Part shown: positions 45,131 to 56,474 of the stretch, piece by piece
Layout of the letters: every line of letters begins with the position of its first letter
Position numbering within the stretch: the stretch's first letter is position 1
Program-made: the position numbers and the translations under genes
Notes under the pieces: generated by a model
Told to the model about the DNA's origin: nothing
The model's database searches: none
Seen by the model: the letters and a program-made list of their open reading frames with translations, nothing else
Source of the DNA: Anthoceros angustus
Taxonomy: Eukaryota > Streptophyta > Anthocerotopsida > Anthocerotales > Anthocerotaceae
DNA: 64,000 nt
Direction: 5' to 3'
Assembly (NCBI GenBank): GCA_010909165.1
Contig: VJWM01000106.1
Location: 372,001-436,000 of the forward strand

Positions 45131-45376
45131 ACATGATTTAGGCCTCTGAGTAATCAGACCTTGGAGGTGAAAGCTATAGCAAAAGCTGCTTGGACCATAT
45201 ACAAGCGGCATCATACGGTACCTAGGTCGCAGAAGGTGACCAACTCCTTACTCACTAAGCTATGGGGACACTCAACCGGATCTTCCTCCATCCCCACCTC
45301 TGCCTTCTCACCAGGGGTAGTCACGTCTTTTGTCTCCAGAGTCTTCTCCACTTTCGCCTGTAGCTTCTCAACAGGG
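45131..45376 (-). pseudogene. Duplicated 3' end of the RanBP1 gene
   Basis: A near copy of 45790-46109, which comprises the end of the last RanBP1 exon and the DNA after its stop. It has the same words: GGAGGTGAAAGCTATAGCAA, then CATACGGTACCTAGGTCGCA and CACGTCTTTTGTCTCCAGAG. About 73 bases around the RanBP1 stop are missing in this copy. It is a partial tandem duplication lacking the rest of the gene. Confidence 0.8.
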
Positions 45377-46011
45377 TGGGGGAGGGGGGCGGAGGAATCT
45401 TTGCGTGCAACCGAGCTTGTGCCCTGTGAGGCATATCCCTTCCATTAAATTATTGCCCACTTCACAGGAGGACCGATGGAAGTGGTAATCAACAAAAAAG
45501 GAGAACTTGTCCAATAGCCTCGAGCCGCAAGAAAAAACCAAACAGAACAAACAGGAGTGCGACCAGACAGTAGAATAAATTCCAAAATGAGATATTATGT
45601 TGCCCCGCTAGTAAGCGGACGGTCAAATAACCACTAGGTGTATGACGAGAAACTCGTACACCTTACAGTGTGACATGGGAAGCCAACAAAGGACCCCGAG
45701 CCAACAGAGTTCACAAAACAACAATCAGAATGTTGTCTAGGACATATGTAAGCAATTCGTGCACCTGACGGCCTAGAACAACGTAGGGCACATGATTCAG
45801 GCCTCTCAGTAATCAGACCTTGGAGGTGAAAGCTATAGCAAGAGCTGCTTGGACCATATACAAGCGGCATCATACGGCACCTAGGTCGCAGAAGGTGACC
45901 AACTCCCTACTCACTAAGCTATGGGGACACTCAACCGGATCTTACTCCTTCCAATATATATTTGCTGTCCTGACCCGAGCTTCATGCCAAGAGCATCAAA
46001 CTATCACTTAT

Positions 46012-47177
46012 CTACTCGGCCGCTACCGCCACCTCTGCCTTCTCAACAGGGGGATTCACGTCTTTTGTCTCCAGAGTCTTCTCCACTTGCACCTGTAGCT
46101 TCTCGACAGTCTCCTCTGCCTTCGCATCCGTGGGCTTCTCGGTGGTAGCTGCTTCTGGTGCCTTCTCCACGGTGGCGGCTGCTTTTGGAGTTTCTTCTTC
46201 TGTAACCCTCAAGTCGTCGAGTAAGTCGGCAGCCTCATCTACAGCCTCCTCATCCTCTTCTTTGACAGGTCGTCCACCTGATTTCTCTTGAGCAGCTTCA
46301 TACGCGTCCTTGAACTTCTGAGCGTCTGGTGAATGCAACATCGTTCGTCCATGAAAAAGAGAGCCTGGAGCGGCAACCAAGACCAAAAACACCACAAACC
46401 ACGGGAAAGAACGTACTCTCGATGCTCCCAAACCGAATGCAGAAAAGCTCCGCCTGGAGTTTCCCCTCCGAAAAGTCATTGGCATGCCAGACCCACGACT
46501 TGTCGCTGCCAGCGTGCTCCTGTAGAGTGGCCGCTGGCGAGACTGCAGCAACACGAACATTTCCGGATTCCTCATCAGCCACATCATAGATAAACTCAAG
46601 CACTCCAGAGACGTGTCACACGATCATATATATAAAATACCAACAGTCTAAATAACCTAACATTCAGAAACACCGAAACGACACATGTCGTCAAAATCTC
46701 CACCAGTCACAGCAACCCTATCAACAAACGCAAGAGATTCACTCATTCGAATGCTCTCCACCAAAACCGCAGACAATTACCAAGATGATTTGCGCAGATC
46801 TTAAGAGTTCTGTTCTGCCGCATCAGCAGACGGATCTTCTTGTTCTCCTTGTGCTCAAGGAGCTTAATCTGGCCCGCGCCCCGCTCCTTCCACTGATTTC
46901 CTTCCTTATCAAACCGGTACAACTTAGCCTTCCTACACACCACAGCACACTGGCATCAGAATCGGCAGCAGCACGCAACCACAAGACCTCAAATCCGGCA
47001 ATCGGAATCCCCGACATCCACACCGGCCACTCACAAGTCAATGAGAACGTCTTCCTGCTCTTCGCCAGTGGTGACAGTCACCTCGTCAAGCTTCACGATA
47101 GGTGCGATCTGCGCACCGGTGTCCTCCTCCTCCTTTCCGGCCTCATCGGCCTCCTCCCGATCCTCACCTCCTCCCAT
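46012..47177 (-). CDS. RANBP1: Ran-binding protein 1
   Basis: Four exons: 47177-47035, 46932-46781, 46542-46417 and 46325-46012, all GT-AG, encode 244 residues. The Ran-binding domain spans about residues 22-150: [55 protein letters not shown] and [19 protein letters not shown]. The rest is an acidic and Lys/Ala/Val-rich tail with repeated VEK words. Family role: cytosolic co-factor that releases Ran-GTP from transport receptors and helps RanGAP, closing the nuclear transport cycle. The start ATG is the first in frame, just upstream of an acidic leader typical of plant RanBP1. Divergent from UTP11 with 282 bases between the start codons. The part after the stop is duplicated at 45131-45376. 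Confidence 0.93.
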
Positions 47178-47459
47178 CTCCCTTCCGTTCCACGATCCGC
47201 ACGGCCGCTCTGCGAGTGAGAGCGCAACTCCACCTTTCTGCTTTCGGTAGCAGGGTCCCCTAACCCTAGCGCCGCCCGACTCTGTTCTCGGTATGTGAAA
47301 GGAAAGTAGGGACCATCTGCCTTCTGGCTATTTATGTAGGAGTCAGCGTATTAACTGCCCACTGCTTGGAACTTCCAGACACACGAAGCGTTAGGCTTTC
47401 CCCTGTGGTTTTAGCGTTCGTTATCAAAGGAGGAAGAAAAATCGCCTCGTCGGCCAGCC
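47178..47459. promoter_or_regulatory. Shared divergent promoter of RanBP1 and UTP11
   Basis: Only 282 bases separate the two start codons, so both promoters and leaders must overlap here. A telo-box-like AACCCTA at 47262-47268 lies in it; this element is known upstream of plant ribosome-biogenesis and translation genes, which suits UTP11. Confidence 0.7.
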
Positions 47460-48768
47460 ATGTCGTCGCTTCGAAATGCCGTCAAGAGGAGGACGCACAA
47501 AGAGCGGTCGCAGCCGTGAGTGCCTTGGCTCGAGCTGCTTCTACCTGCTGCTGTTGCGAAGCATGTGCGAGATGCTCACGCCTGTGGCTTCTACAGGGCC
47601 GCGAGAACCAGACTAGGGCTGTTGGAAAAGCGCAAAGACTATCTCCTTCGGGCCAAGGATTTTCACAAGAAAGAGCAGGCCATCCAGGTAGAGCCCCAGA
47701 GGCTCGCTATTTGGTTTTGGAAAAGGGTGCTCATGCTGTGAATATGAAAGATTTGCTCGTTTTGATGCAGGTGTTGAAGGAGAAGGCTGCGCGGAGGAAT
47801 CCGGATGAGTTCTACTTTGATATGATCCGTTCTCGGACGGTTGACGGAGTGCACCGGCCACAGTAGGTCTTTTCTGCAGGGACTGTGTGTCTGAGGCAGT
47901 AGCTGCGGTGTGTGATTTCTCAACTTGGAATCTCTTTTGCAGAAGTAACGCGAAGAAGTACACGCACGAGGAGCTGCGATTGATGAAAACGCAGGATATA
48001 AAGTATGTGCTGAATAAAGCACAGGCAGAGAAAAAGGTACGAACGTGGCCCGTGTTTTCTCTTGAACTTTTCATTCTGGCGCGTTGGTGGATTTTGTTCT
48101 GAGCGTTTCGTATTGCCCTCAGAAAGTGGAGTCTATCCGTGGTGTGCTTCATTTAACTTCTCAATCACCATCCAACAAGCACGTCTACTTTGCTGAGGGC
48201 AGGTACACCTGGGTCAGCTTTGTGTACTGAATCTACGGCTCAGCTGTGAGCATGGTAACGAGTTTAGTATACTGGTTGTAGGGACGAGGCACAACAGCTG
48301 CGACCTGCGTTGGCAAGTGAGCCAGTTGGGGCAGGAAAGGAGGCTCGATTGCCGAGGAAAATCTGGAAGTATGTTGCATGTATGGCGCTCAGCTTAACCA
48401 TAAGCGCGCTAGGTACCTGTATGGGTGCTTCTATTTGTCTTCTAACTCTGTCCTTGAATGCAGAGCACGCGAGTCTGCATATAGAGAATTGACCGCACGA
48501 ACCGAGAGGGCAGAGAAACTTCGAAGTATGGTGTCAACTATGACCTTGGAGAAAGAGTTAATGGTGAGTTGTTTGGTGTCCAATGTTGCCGTGCATGCGT
48601 ACAAGAAGTGACGCCTTGCAATCAGAAATGTTGTGATCTGGAACTTGCTTTCACCAGGGAACTTCTGTTCCGCAGGGTAAAGGGAGGAAACGGAAGCTGA
48701 CTGATACCGAGTTGGCGAAACCTGGAGCAGAACCTGTATACAAGTGGAGGCAGGAAAGGAAAAAATGA
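47460..48768 (+). CDS. UTP11: UTP11-like U3 snoRNA-associated protein
   Basis: Eight exons: 47460-47515, 47597-47687, 47771-47862, 47943-48036, 48123-48202, 48282-48368, 48464-48563 and 48676-48768, all GT-AG, give 230 residues, the usual plant length. Signature stretches in order: MSSLRNAVKRRTHKERSQP, LGLLEKRKDYLLRAKDFHKK, RNPDEFYFDMIRSRTVDGVH, LRLMKTQDIKYVLNKAQAEK, and a final GKGRKRKL followed by a basic end (WRQERKK). Family role: subunit of the small-subunit processome in the nucleolus, needed for early cleavage of pre-18S rRNA. The protein is highly basic and helical throughout. Its 3' end converges on the P-class PPR gene. Confidence 0.94.
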
Positions 48769-49166
48769 GCACTGTCAAACGCTATTGTAGACAGGAAAGG
48801 AATACAATGAGCCGTTCAGCCATCAGGAATCGGCCTGAAGTAGAGAAGTTAATCGCCTAAAAATGTGCTGGAGGAGTTCATCAAATGAAGGCACGGTCAG
48901 TGCGAGATGATGATACCCCGGAGATGCGAAAGACAAGGTGTTTTAGTACAAATACTTTCACCTCCAAAAGTAACTGGAGCTGCGTAGTCCGTTCATGAGC
49001 ATGACGGAAAAATGAGACAAAGGAGGCTCGACAGTCACCTATGATACAGGAGAATGGATCATGACCAACTATTTGCCCTTTGGAGGCTGCCAAAGAAGGA
49101 CAATCATCTCCAGCCCCAGGCTAGGGCCCTTGTGGGGGCGAGACTACAGCGGTACCACGATTGCTT
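48769..49166. other. Convergent 3' intergenic region
   Basis: Between the stops of UTP11 (+) and the P-class PPR (-). The word ACAGGAAAGGAA repeats the UTP11 end at 48791. Nothing else recognised. Confidence 0.35.
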
Positions 49167-51773
49167 TCAATTGTTGATAGCATCCAGTAGGTCACTATAA
49201 GTGACGACGTCCCTGTGTTGGTCCGCTTGTCTAATTTCATCTAAAACAGCACGGGCTTCTTTCCACCGATCTGCTCTCCCTAGTACATGTATGAGAGCAC
49301 TATAAGTGACAAGACTGGGTTGAATTCCTTGGCTCTTCATGTTTTCAAACAACTTCAAGGCTGAATCAACGTCCCCGTTAATTCCCTGCCCATGAATGAG
49401 AGATGTACAGGTAAACACATCCGCTTTCATTCCCTTGTCTTCCATTTCGTAGTAATATCTCCAAGCCTCGTCCAAAAGCCCTGCTTGGGCCAGTTTGTCA
49501 ATGAGTGTGTTGTACGTGAAAATGTCAGGAGCAATTTCCTTTCGTTGCATCTCCTCAAAGAGCTTTCGGACTTCATCCATATCACCTGCCTTCCCATACA
49601 CTCCAATGAGGGCATTGTAGGAGACCACATCCAGGGCCACACCTTGAGCCTCCATTTCCTTCACCAGCGGCTTCACTTCATCCGCGCCAAGTTGACTGTT
49701 ACCAATTGCATCAATAAGGGAGTTGTAAGTTACAAGGGTCGGAGATATACCGTTGGTCTTCATCTCCTCAAACATGCTAAACGCTTTATCAATCTGACCT
49801 GCCTTGCCCAGTCCATCAATGAGAGTATTGTACAACACTACATCTAAGAGATGACCTTCTTCCTTCATGTCATCCACGAGCTGGAAAGCTTCGTCAAGCT
49901 TTCGGGCTTTAAGCAATCCGGAGATGAAGGTGCTGTATAAGTACGAATCGGGTGTGTGGCCTTTCTCTTGAAATTCCGCGAACACCCTTCGAGCTTGATT
50001 CAGCTTCCCCATCTTACAGAACCCATTGATCAAAATGGTGTAACTGACCACATCAGGTTCGCAACCACTCTTCTCCATCACTCTAAACAGATTAAGCGCC
50101 TCATCGACTCGTTTCGCCTTACACATCGCATTCATAAGCGCAGTGTAGACAACAGCATCAGGTACTATACCATTTTCTTCCATCTCCGCATACACCTGCT
50201 TCGCCTCATCCATAAACCCGCCCTTGCCCAACCCGTCAATGAGTATGCTGTACGTGATCACATCCGGAGCACAACCCTGCTCCTTCATCTCCTCGAAAAG
50301 CTCCAGAGCCTGCGTTATCCTCCCTGCTTTGGACAGCGCCATCATGACAGAACTGTACACAGCCTGATCAGGTTCACACCCGCCCCTCCTCATATCCTCG
50401 AACAGCTTTACGGCCTCATCCACCTGCCCTAACTTCCCTAGCTCACTGATAAGCACGTTGTAGATGAAAGCAGTGGGCGCAAACCCATCCCCTTTCATCT
50501 CTTCAAACAACACCAAGGCACGGTTCAGTTGGCAGCCACACAGCGTTTGTATCAGCAATGCGTAAGTTGAAAGCAGCGGGCGCACTTGATTCACCCTCAT
50601 ATCCCGAATCAGCGAGCAGGCATCGTCCACTTTACCTGCCCCGACGAACTGCTCCAGCAAAGCTCCACAAGTAGCTGAGCTCGGAAAATGCCCTTGCTCC
50701 TTCAACTCCCTCACCAGCTCGCAAGCCTCCGCCAGCTCCCCCTCCTGACTAAACCCCCGGATCAACGCGTTCAAAGCATGATGGTCCGCCACCAACCCCT
50801 TCCCCCCCATCTCCTTATGCACATCCACCGCAGCCCTAAACATCCCCCCCGTCACCAAAATCAAAATCAAACAACTGTACGCCCTCGCATCCGGTTCGCA
50901 CCCAATCTCCTTCATGTACTCAAAAACCCGCACCGCCCCCTCCGGATTCCTCGCCAAGCTGTAGCTCACCATCACCGTCGTATACACAAACGCGTTCTGA
51001 AAACACCCGTCACTGTGCATTTTTTCAAACAGCACCCACACCGCATCAAACTGCCTCGCCACTCCCAACATCTTGATCATCTTGCTGTAAGTATACTGGT
51101 TGTGCGAAAACCCCGTCTGCCTTGCAGCCCATTTGAAGAACTCCAACGCGACCCCCGCGTCACTCAGCTGCTTCAACACAGCCAAAACCAAAAACTGATC
51201 CACCTTGAATTTCAGCCCCGACAGCTCAGCCTCCGTCCCCTCATCCCATCCTCTATCCAGAATCTTCCGCAGCCGCTCCACCCTCCTCTCATTCTTCATT
51301 CTCGGCCCATCCAACTTGGCCTTGAATTTCCTCGTCGCCCGGGCAGACCCCTCCCCCTTCCCCTCCTCCTTCCCTTCCTCCTTCTCCTCCTCCCCGTCCG
51401 AGTCCGAATCCGACTCCCACGACTCAGACTCCGAGTCCCCGGCCTCCCCGCGTGCGTCCGTCAGCCTGGCCGCCAAGTCCCATTCCGGGGTCCGGAGGCC
51501 CGCCCGCCGCCGCCCGGCCTGCTGCAAGGCGTCCATTTCCGCGGGGGCCGAGGGATACATCCTCTCCGCCTCCACAGCCACCAGCTCCAGCTGCCCCGGG
51601 GTCCGGCTCCGCGACAGGGCTGGCCTGCCTCGCCCCCGTCCCCGGCGCGCGCCCGCCCCAGCTGCTTCCCGGAAGCTTCCCCGCCAGCCGGCCATGGCCT
51701 CGGCCAGGGGATCCCGACTCGCCAGGGACCCGAATGCCGGACCCCGGCCAGGCTGGTGCACAAGCTCCTGCAT
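49167..51773 (-). CDS. P-class PPR protein
   Basis: An intronless frame; the first ATG is 51773-51771, giving 868 residues. The frame is open further upstream to a TGA but without ATG. The N-terminal fifth is low-complexity and includes an acidic Ser/Glu/Asp tract (SESWESDSDSDGEEEKEEGK). From about residue 220 to the end there are roughly 17-18 canonical 35-residue P repeats, for example VITYSILIDGLGKGGFMDEA and VVSYTILINGFCKMGKLNQA, with no E or DYW tail. Family role: sequence-specific RNA binding in plastids or mitochondria (stabilising, processing or translating organelle mRNAs). The acidic domain before the repeats is unusual for a simple transit-peptide-plus-repeats design. Organelle targeting is inferred from the family only. 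Confidence 0.92.
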   Translation of the reverse strand: MQELVHQPGRGPAFGSLASRDPLAEAMAGWRGSFREAAGAGARRGRGRGRPALSRSRTPGQLELVAVEAERMYPSAPAEMDALQQAGRRRAGLRTPEWDLAARLTDARGEAGDSESESWESDSDSDGEEEKEEGKEEGKGEGSARATRKFKAKLDGPRMKNERRVERLRKILDRGWDEGTEAELSGLKFKVDQFLVLAVLKQLSDAGVALEFFKWAARQTGFSHNQYTYSKMIKMLGVARQFDAVWVLFEKMHSDGCFQNAFVYTTVMVSYSLARNPEGAVRVFEYMKEIGCEPDARAYSCLILILVTGGMFRAAVDVHKEMGGKGLVADHHALNALIRGFSQEGELAEACELVRELKEQGHFPSSATCGALLEQFVGAGKVDDACSLIRDMRVNQVRPLLSTYALLIQTLCGCQLNRALVLFEEMKGDGFAPTAFIYNVLISELGKLGQVDEAVKLFEDMRRGGCEPDQAVYSSVMMALSKAGRITQALELFEEMKEQGCAPDVITYSILIDGLGKGGFMDEAKQVYAEMEENGIVPDAVVYTALMNAMCKAKRVDEALNLFRVMEKSGCEPDVVSYTILINGFCKMGKLNQARRVFAEFQEKGHTPDSYLYSTFISGLLKARKLDEAFQLVDDMKEEGHLLDVVLYNTLIDGLGKAGQIDKAFSMFEEMKTNGISPTLVTYNSLIDAIGNSQLGADEVKPLVKEMEAQGVALDVVSYNALIGVYGKAGDMDEVRKLFEEMQRKEIAPDIFTYNTLIDKLAQAGLLDEAWRYYYEMEDKGMKADVFTCTSLIHGQGINGDVDSALKLFENMKSQGIQPSLVTYSALIHVLGRADRWKEARAVLDEIRQADQHRDVVTYSDLLDAINN

Positions 51774-52203
51774 CCTAGACCTACGCACGATCCTTCCCCC
51801 GGCGGCAGGAAGCACATCTCCATCGCCGCGCACAAGAAAAGCAGGACTGTCAGGCGAGAGGCCTCCGGGTCTGAGTCCTCACAGCCCGCTTATCCGCGCC
51901 GCCGGCCCAGTGCTGCTCAGGCTGCTCCATCTCCGACGCGCGGGATTCCGGCGTCGCATTGTGGAGATGGAGAGGCTGGCGGGCAAGTGCTGCGCCCACA
52001 GTATCACCAGCTGGTGGAATGGTGGATCGGCGCGACGGCCATGGTTACGGGGGAGCACTGCGTGGCGGCCTCTGGGCTGCACAATTTGAGTTTTTTTATA
52101 TTTGAGTTCGGAAATCACATTAGGGAGGAAGATTGAAACAATATGCATTACAACCGGAGAGAGGGCGGATGGAAGAGGGGGAGAGAGAAGGAGATGGGGC
52201 TCC
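51774..52203. other. Intergenic region between PPR and membrane-protein genes
   Basis: Both neighbours are on the minus strand. Holds the PPR leader and the downstream region of the membrane-protein gene. No other gene seen. Confidence 0.35.
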
Positions 52204-55130
52204 TCACACAGAGCCGTAGGTGCTGTCTGAGGTGCGAGGAATTGCTCTGCCGGTGCCGGATGATGATGATGATGAAGGACGCTCCCTCGTCAGAACAGTG
52301 GCGTCTTCGGCTCTCGCGTAGCCCGCCCCGCTGCGGTCTCTGCTGACCTGAATCAAGGAGCCCATGAGGAGAGACAGAGGGATGAGTGTGGGCCTTGGGA
52401 TGGTGAGGAGGAGCGGGACGAGTTTCGTTGGGGACATGACTTACCAGATCAAGGCAGCTTGCGAGGGTCTGGATCCCTGGGAGGGCGTCTAGGCCATGCT
52501 GCAGGGACAGTTGAGAGTTAGAGGAAGTTAGAACTGAGAGAGCAAAACAACAGTGTGTGTGTATTTCACCTTGTTTTCAACTCGAGTTTTGTAGCAGAAG
52601 CCACCACAGCACCCAGCCAATGTGACTAGAAAGAAGCTGAAAGATACGAAATTTTGCGACCGATCATTCTTTGCTGGGGACACGAGTCATGAGATGCTGG
52701 TAGCCTGCTAGTCAGATCACAGTGCGGAATGGATTGAACTGGTTACTCACAAGAAGGAGAGAACACCAAAGGTTGTCCATCCACTTGAGCCTGATTTCTC
52801 GGTAACCTGCTTATATTCTGCAAAGCCCATTGTCAGGCTAGGAAAAAGGTCATAGGATATGCTGCATCTTAAAGCATCAACAAAAGCAGGTAGCGTGTAA
52901 GAACTTACGGCATCCCTTGCCCAAACTGAAGACAACAGGGTCGTAGTCCTTAACCGGAATGCTCACATTTACGACATAAGGACCCGCTTGGGCTGTACTG
53001 CCTGCAAGATCCAGAAACCATTGCCCACTTCGCTGGGTGCACAGAGCAGATTCGACCAGCCAGCCATCGAAGTAACAAAAGCTTAACAGACTATAATCAG
53101 GAAGTTAAATGTAGTACACTGCCACAGCACTTCTAGGACGCTGGGAGACTCTGTTGTTGGGGCTGTGCCACCAGTTGCAGAGCCGGACAGCTGGACATCC
53201 AATCCCTTTTCTGGAGAAACCTGCAAACATCCAATCATAAACAAAAAGAGTGACTTGTGGCTCAATCTTTGGATGGATGCACCAGGAGTAACCCAGAAAC
53301 CACTGCTTGAGTCACTCACACTGTAGATCGGCTTTCCAACGTTGCTTGCAACCTCACTTCGTGCCGTCAGATACAAATATGTCCGCAATTGCTCCGTCCC
53401 AAAACTGGGAGACACACGCAACCGACACTATGAATGCTAATCGACAGAATGTTCACATAAGTTGCAAACAATGCGCTTGAATCTAAACTCCTGCATCGGC
53501 TCTACTAATTACCTGTAGTCACTACGGAATGAATCGAATCCCCACTGCGTAATCCCATTCTCCACCTGTCAAGCACCTACCCAGCGTGAATAGGAGAAGG
53601 AGAGGTGCTTACATATTCTACCATCCAAGGACTTCAACACTTGGTTCAAAACTGAGATCAGAGCTCTCAGATAACAAGCCGTGCTGAAGAGGTCATAACT
53701 AACCACTTCCTTGCCCCTTGGACTGAAGCCAACTGTGAAGCCACTGAAGACACGAGGTCCTGATTTAACACATGACACGGCAATAACTGCACTTATCCTG
53801 TCTCCAGAAGCACGTGCTTGTCATGTCAGAATATCCCCTGACTGACAAAGAACGTAGCAGAAGGGGAGCACACCAAATCCAAAGAACCCACATGCAACTT
53901 GAGGAATCCAAGCTGACACTGCAGATACATCCATATTCATCTGCCATTGCACAGCACAACACATAAGTTTTCTTTCATACACTGATGGATCTCTTGGCAA
54001 ACTGTTACCAAATGCCCGACACATTCAAAAGGGCACCACCTCTGCAACTGATCGATCCTGGGCAGCTTCCACAAATAATAGCTACCTGAGAGCATTAAGC
54101 TAACTGGTCAGATTCAGGTGCGTGTTGTTGCACCCATGCAGATGAAAGATGGCTTCTAACTGGCTTGCCAATTACCTCAGCAGAACGGCCACTCATATCA
54201 AAACCTTCAGTTTCACAACCTTTCAAATCCCCATACCGATACTCCTGCACAATGCATGAGATCAGACGAAGAGGAGGAGGGAGGGTGGGGGGGTGACCTA
54301 AACATCCGACATACAACTGAAAACTTGGATATTTTGACAAACACGAACAAGGCTGAAAGCAAACACAACAATCAGTACAGGGGAATTCAGCAGTTTAATG
54401 TTGGTGAGCTCCCAGATACTCACTCACTTGAACAAAATCGACTCCACTGCTAGTGCTTGGCAGGAAAGCTGAGTAACGGCCATAATTGATGTAGGCCTAA
54501 TCTCAAGACATGCACAACTCACAAGTTAGTCTGTATGTAACCTAACCCCTCCGGAGGTGCAATCAAGCACCCCCGTCAAGTAATACTTGAAACCACTACA
54601 GAAAAGGCCTGGCATGCTTCAAACAAGGTCAACAGTAAATGAGAAGGGTTTCAAAATACTAAGTATACGACATTACCGAATCTGAAGACCTCTTCTGGAA
54701 ATCTTTGCAAAAACGGATGGTGTATGTGGAGCCCTGTGCAAGGTGGAATGAGGGTGGGAAATATGCCAGGAGAATGAAAAAACCATAGAAACAAGCTCTG
54801 TAAACGGCAATGCTTGCTTACTTCTTGATCATAACTGAAGTCCTTCCCTACCCAACTTGTCTGCCCTGGAGGTTAAAGATACAATCGCAAAAAACAGCGG
54901 TCTCTGGAAAACCTGCTCGACAGCAGCTCTCAGATTTGATATGAGGATACGAAGTCGTAGAGGTGATTGTCCTTGCTCAGAGAGTAACAATTCGATGCAG
55001 GTAAGGTAAAAGCTTCCACAACAAAAGATGGCGCAATAAGCAGGAGCGCTGCACAGAGAAGAGCAGAGACCACGATCCCGCTCCGCCCTGTGGCCACAGC
55101 TCCGCTGTCATCGCTTGACCTGGGCGCCAT
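52204..55130 (-). CDS. Cys-rich type I membrane protein, MRH/ATG27-like
   Basis: Sixteen small exons with GT-AG borders fit one frame: 55130-54951, 54860-54822, 54733-54677, 54496-54428, 54244-54176, 54085-54040, 53940-53892, 53797-53704, 53565-53513, 53404-53320, 53220-53118, 53001-52909, 52817-52751, 52636-52570, 52498-52445 and 52347-52204, giving 422 residues. Order: N-terminal hydrophobic segment (IVVSALLCAALLLIAPSFVV), a luminal Cys-rich region (IICGSCPGSISC then GCICSVSLDSSSC), SCVKSGPRVFSGFTVGF, YVVNVSIPVKDYDPVVF, one membrane span (about 330-350, ending CCGGFCYKTRVENK) and a Ser-rich tail ending YGSV. I recall similar uncharacterised plant proteins with mannose-6-phosphate-receptor-like folds. 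Location in secretory membranes is likely; function unknown. Confidence 0.75.
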
Positions 55131-55888
55131 ACCTCTAGGGCTGCACCGAAGGTCTTACCGACTTGCAAGAATGCTCAATCTGTTTGGGAACAAAACACAG
55201 ATTCTGCCCACACGGTCGTAGTCATTCTGCTTCGCACCGTCTCGTCCCTGATCTTCCCACCCCGACTTCAACAGATCATGAATGCCAGCATGTTCCTCCC
55301 TTTGGTTCAACCGGGCCGGGGACAAAACGTTTGCCCTACTTGCCGCTATCGACGATCTTCACGGCTGGTGCCACTTCAGCCGGCTACACCTGCGCACGAT
55401 TACGTTCTGCCCCACTTAGACCGTGTAGGCTGTCCTCTACCTCGTGTGTATCGCCTATTGCGCATCTTGGTACTTAGACTCTAGAGTTAACCTTGAAAGG
55501 TTCAAGAGCTCGTGCCTTGAGGCTACTACGGCGCATCCTCATACGAAATACAAAGAGTCATCGGAGTCTTTCGAGAGGGAGCCAATCATCTGTAACGTTC
55601 TCAGTAAAAGAACAACCTCTCACGAAGCCAGAGGCAGAAAATCTGGCACAACCTCAGCCGATCCAGCGCAAGGATGTCTGCAGAGGCAAATTAACAAAAT
55701 TGAACAGCCAAAAAGCTGAGAGAGCAGTAATGCTCACAACATCCTAAAATTTGTTCCTATCAGAGAGCCTCGACTGCGGATTACCGCTCTCAGTTCCTCC
55801 AAGGAACGGCCGCCTGAGGTACTCCGCGGAGAACCAAAACTCCACAGCCTCGCCACCACGAGACCGCAAGGCAGAAAGAGCTGCATTC
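55131..55888. other. Intergenic region
   Basis: Between the membrane-protein gene start and the S14 stop, both on minus. Balanced sequence with short chance frames. It presumably contains the promoter of the membrane-protein gene. Confidence 0.35.
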
Positions 55889-56344
55889 CTACAGCCGGCG
55901 ACCTCTGCGTCCTCCCTTTCTCCTCGTGCTGTCAGTGGGAATAGGCGTGACATCTTCAATACGGCCAACTCTCATCCCGGAGCGAGCAAGCGCGCGCAGC
56001 GCCGACTGAGCCCCGGGCCCGGGAGTCTTAGTCTTGTTCCCGCCGGTGGCCCTGAGCTTGATGTGCAGAGCCGTAATTCCCAGCTCCTTACACCTCTGCG
56101 CCACGTCCTGTGCCGCGAGCATGGCCGCGTAGGGGGACGCCTCGTCCCTATCCGCCTTCACCTTCATCCCGCCGGTCACCCGAGCAATGGTCTCCTTTCC
56201 TGACAGATCAGTGACGTGCACAAAGGTGTCGTTGAAGGAGGCGAAGATGTGTGCCACTCCGAACACATGCTCCCCTTCTCTCACAGTCGGCCCCAGCGTC
56301 ACATTCTCTTCCTTCACCTCGCGCACCTTCTTTTTCCCCGACAT
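55889..56344 (-). CDS. RPS14: 40S ribosomal protein S14 (uS11)
   Basis: A single exon of 151 codons starting at ATG 56344-56342. The open frame extends upstream, but the protein family begins at [19 protein letters not shown]. Conserved blocks: [78 protein letters not shown], and the end [14 protein letters not shown]. Role: component of the small subunit platform, contacting 18S rRNA near the E site. Full length with no damage. A telo-box lies about 122 bases upstream on the same strand. Confidence 0.97.
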   Translation of the reverse strand: MSGKKKVREVKEENVTLGPTVREGEHVFGVAHIFASFNDTFVHVTDLSGKETIARVTGGMKVKADRDEASPYAAMLAAQDVAQRCKELGITALHIKLRATGGNKTKTPGPGAQSALRALARSGMRVGRIEDVTPIPTDSTRRKGGRRGRRL

Positions 56345-56465
56345 GGCGAGCGCCTGCCTGCTCCCGCTGCTGGTCCGCTTCCTCCCGCTCCTGACAGTCT
56401 CCAGCCACAACGAGGCGACAGACTGCGGCAACTGCGATCTTAGACTGAGCACCAAAAGACCCGAT

Positions 56466-56474
56466 CTAGGGTTT
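56466..56474 (-). promoter_or_regulatory. Telo-box in the S14 promoter
   Basis: AAACCCTAG on the minus strand. Telo-boxes are well-known activating elements of plant ribosomal-protein gene promoters, and position and orientation fit. Confidence 0.65.

Noticed and set aside
46012-46599. The continuous minus frame across 46012-46599 read as one protein with a membrane segment
   Set aside because: The apparent hydrophobic part is an intron read in frame. Splicing at 46417/46325 gives a clean Ran-binding domain.
51774-51833. Start of the P-class PPR at 51833
   Set aside because: That codon is GTG; the first ATG in frame is at 51773.
50688-52136. Long plus-strand open frame (482 codons) opposite the P-class PPR
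   Set aside because: Antisense shadow of the PPR gene; composition is His/Leu/Pro-rich and there are no motifs.
55889-56455. Longer S14 protein starting at 56455
   Set aside because: The extra 37 residues are not part of the family; the conserved start MSGKKK is at 56344.
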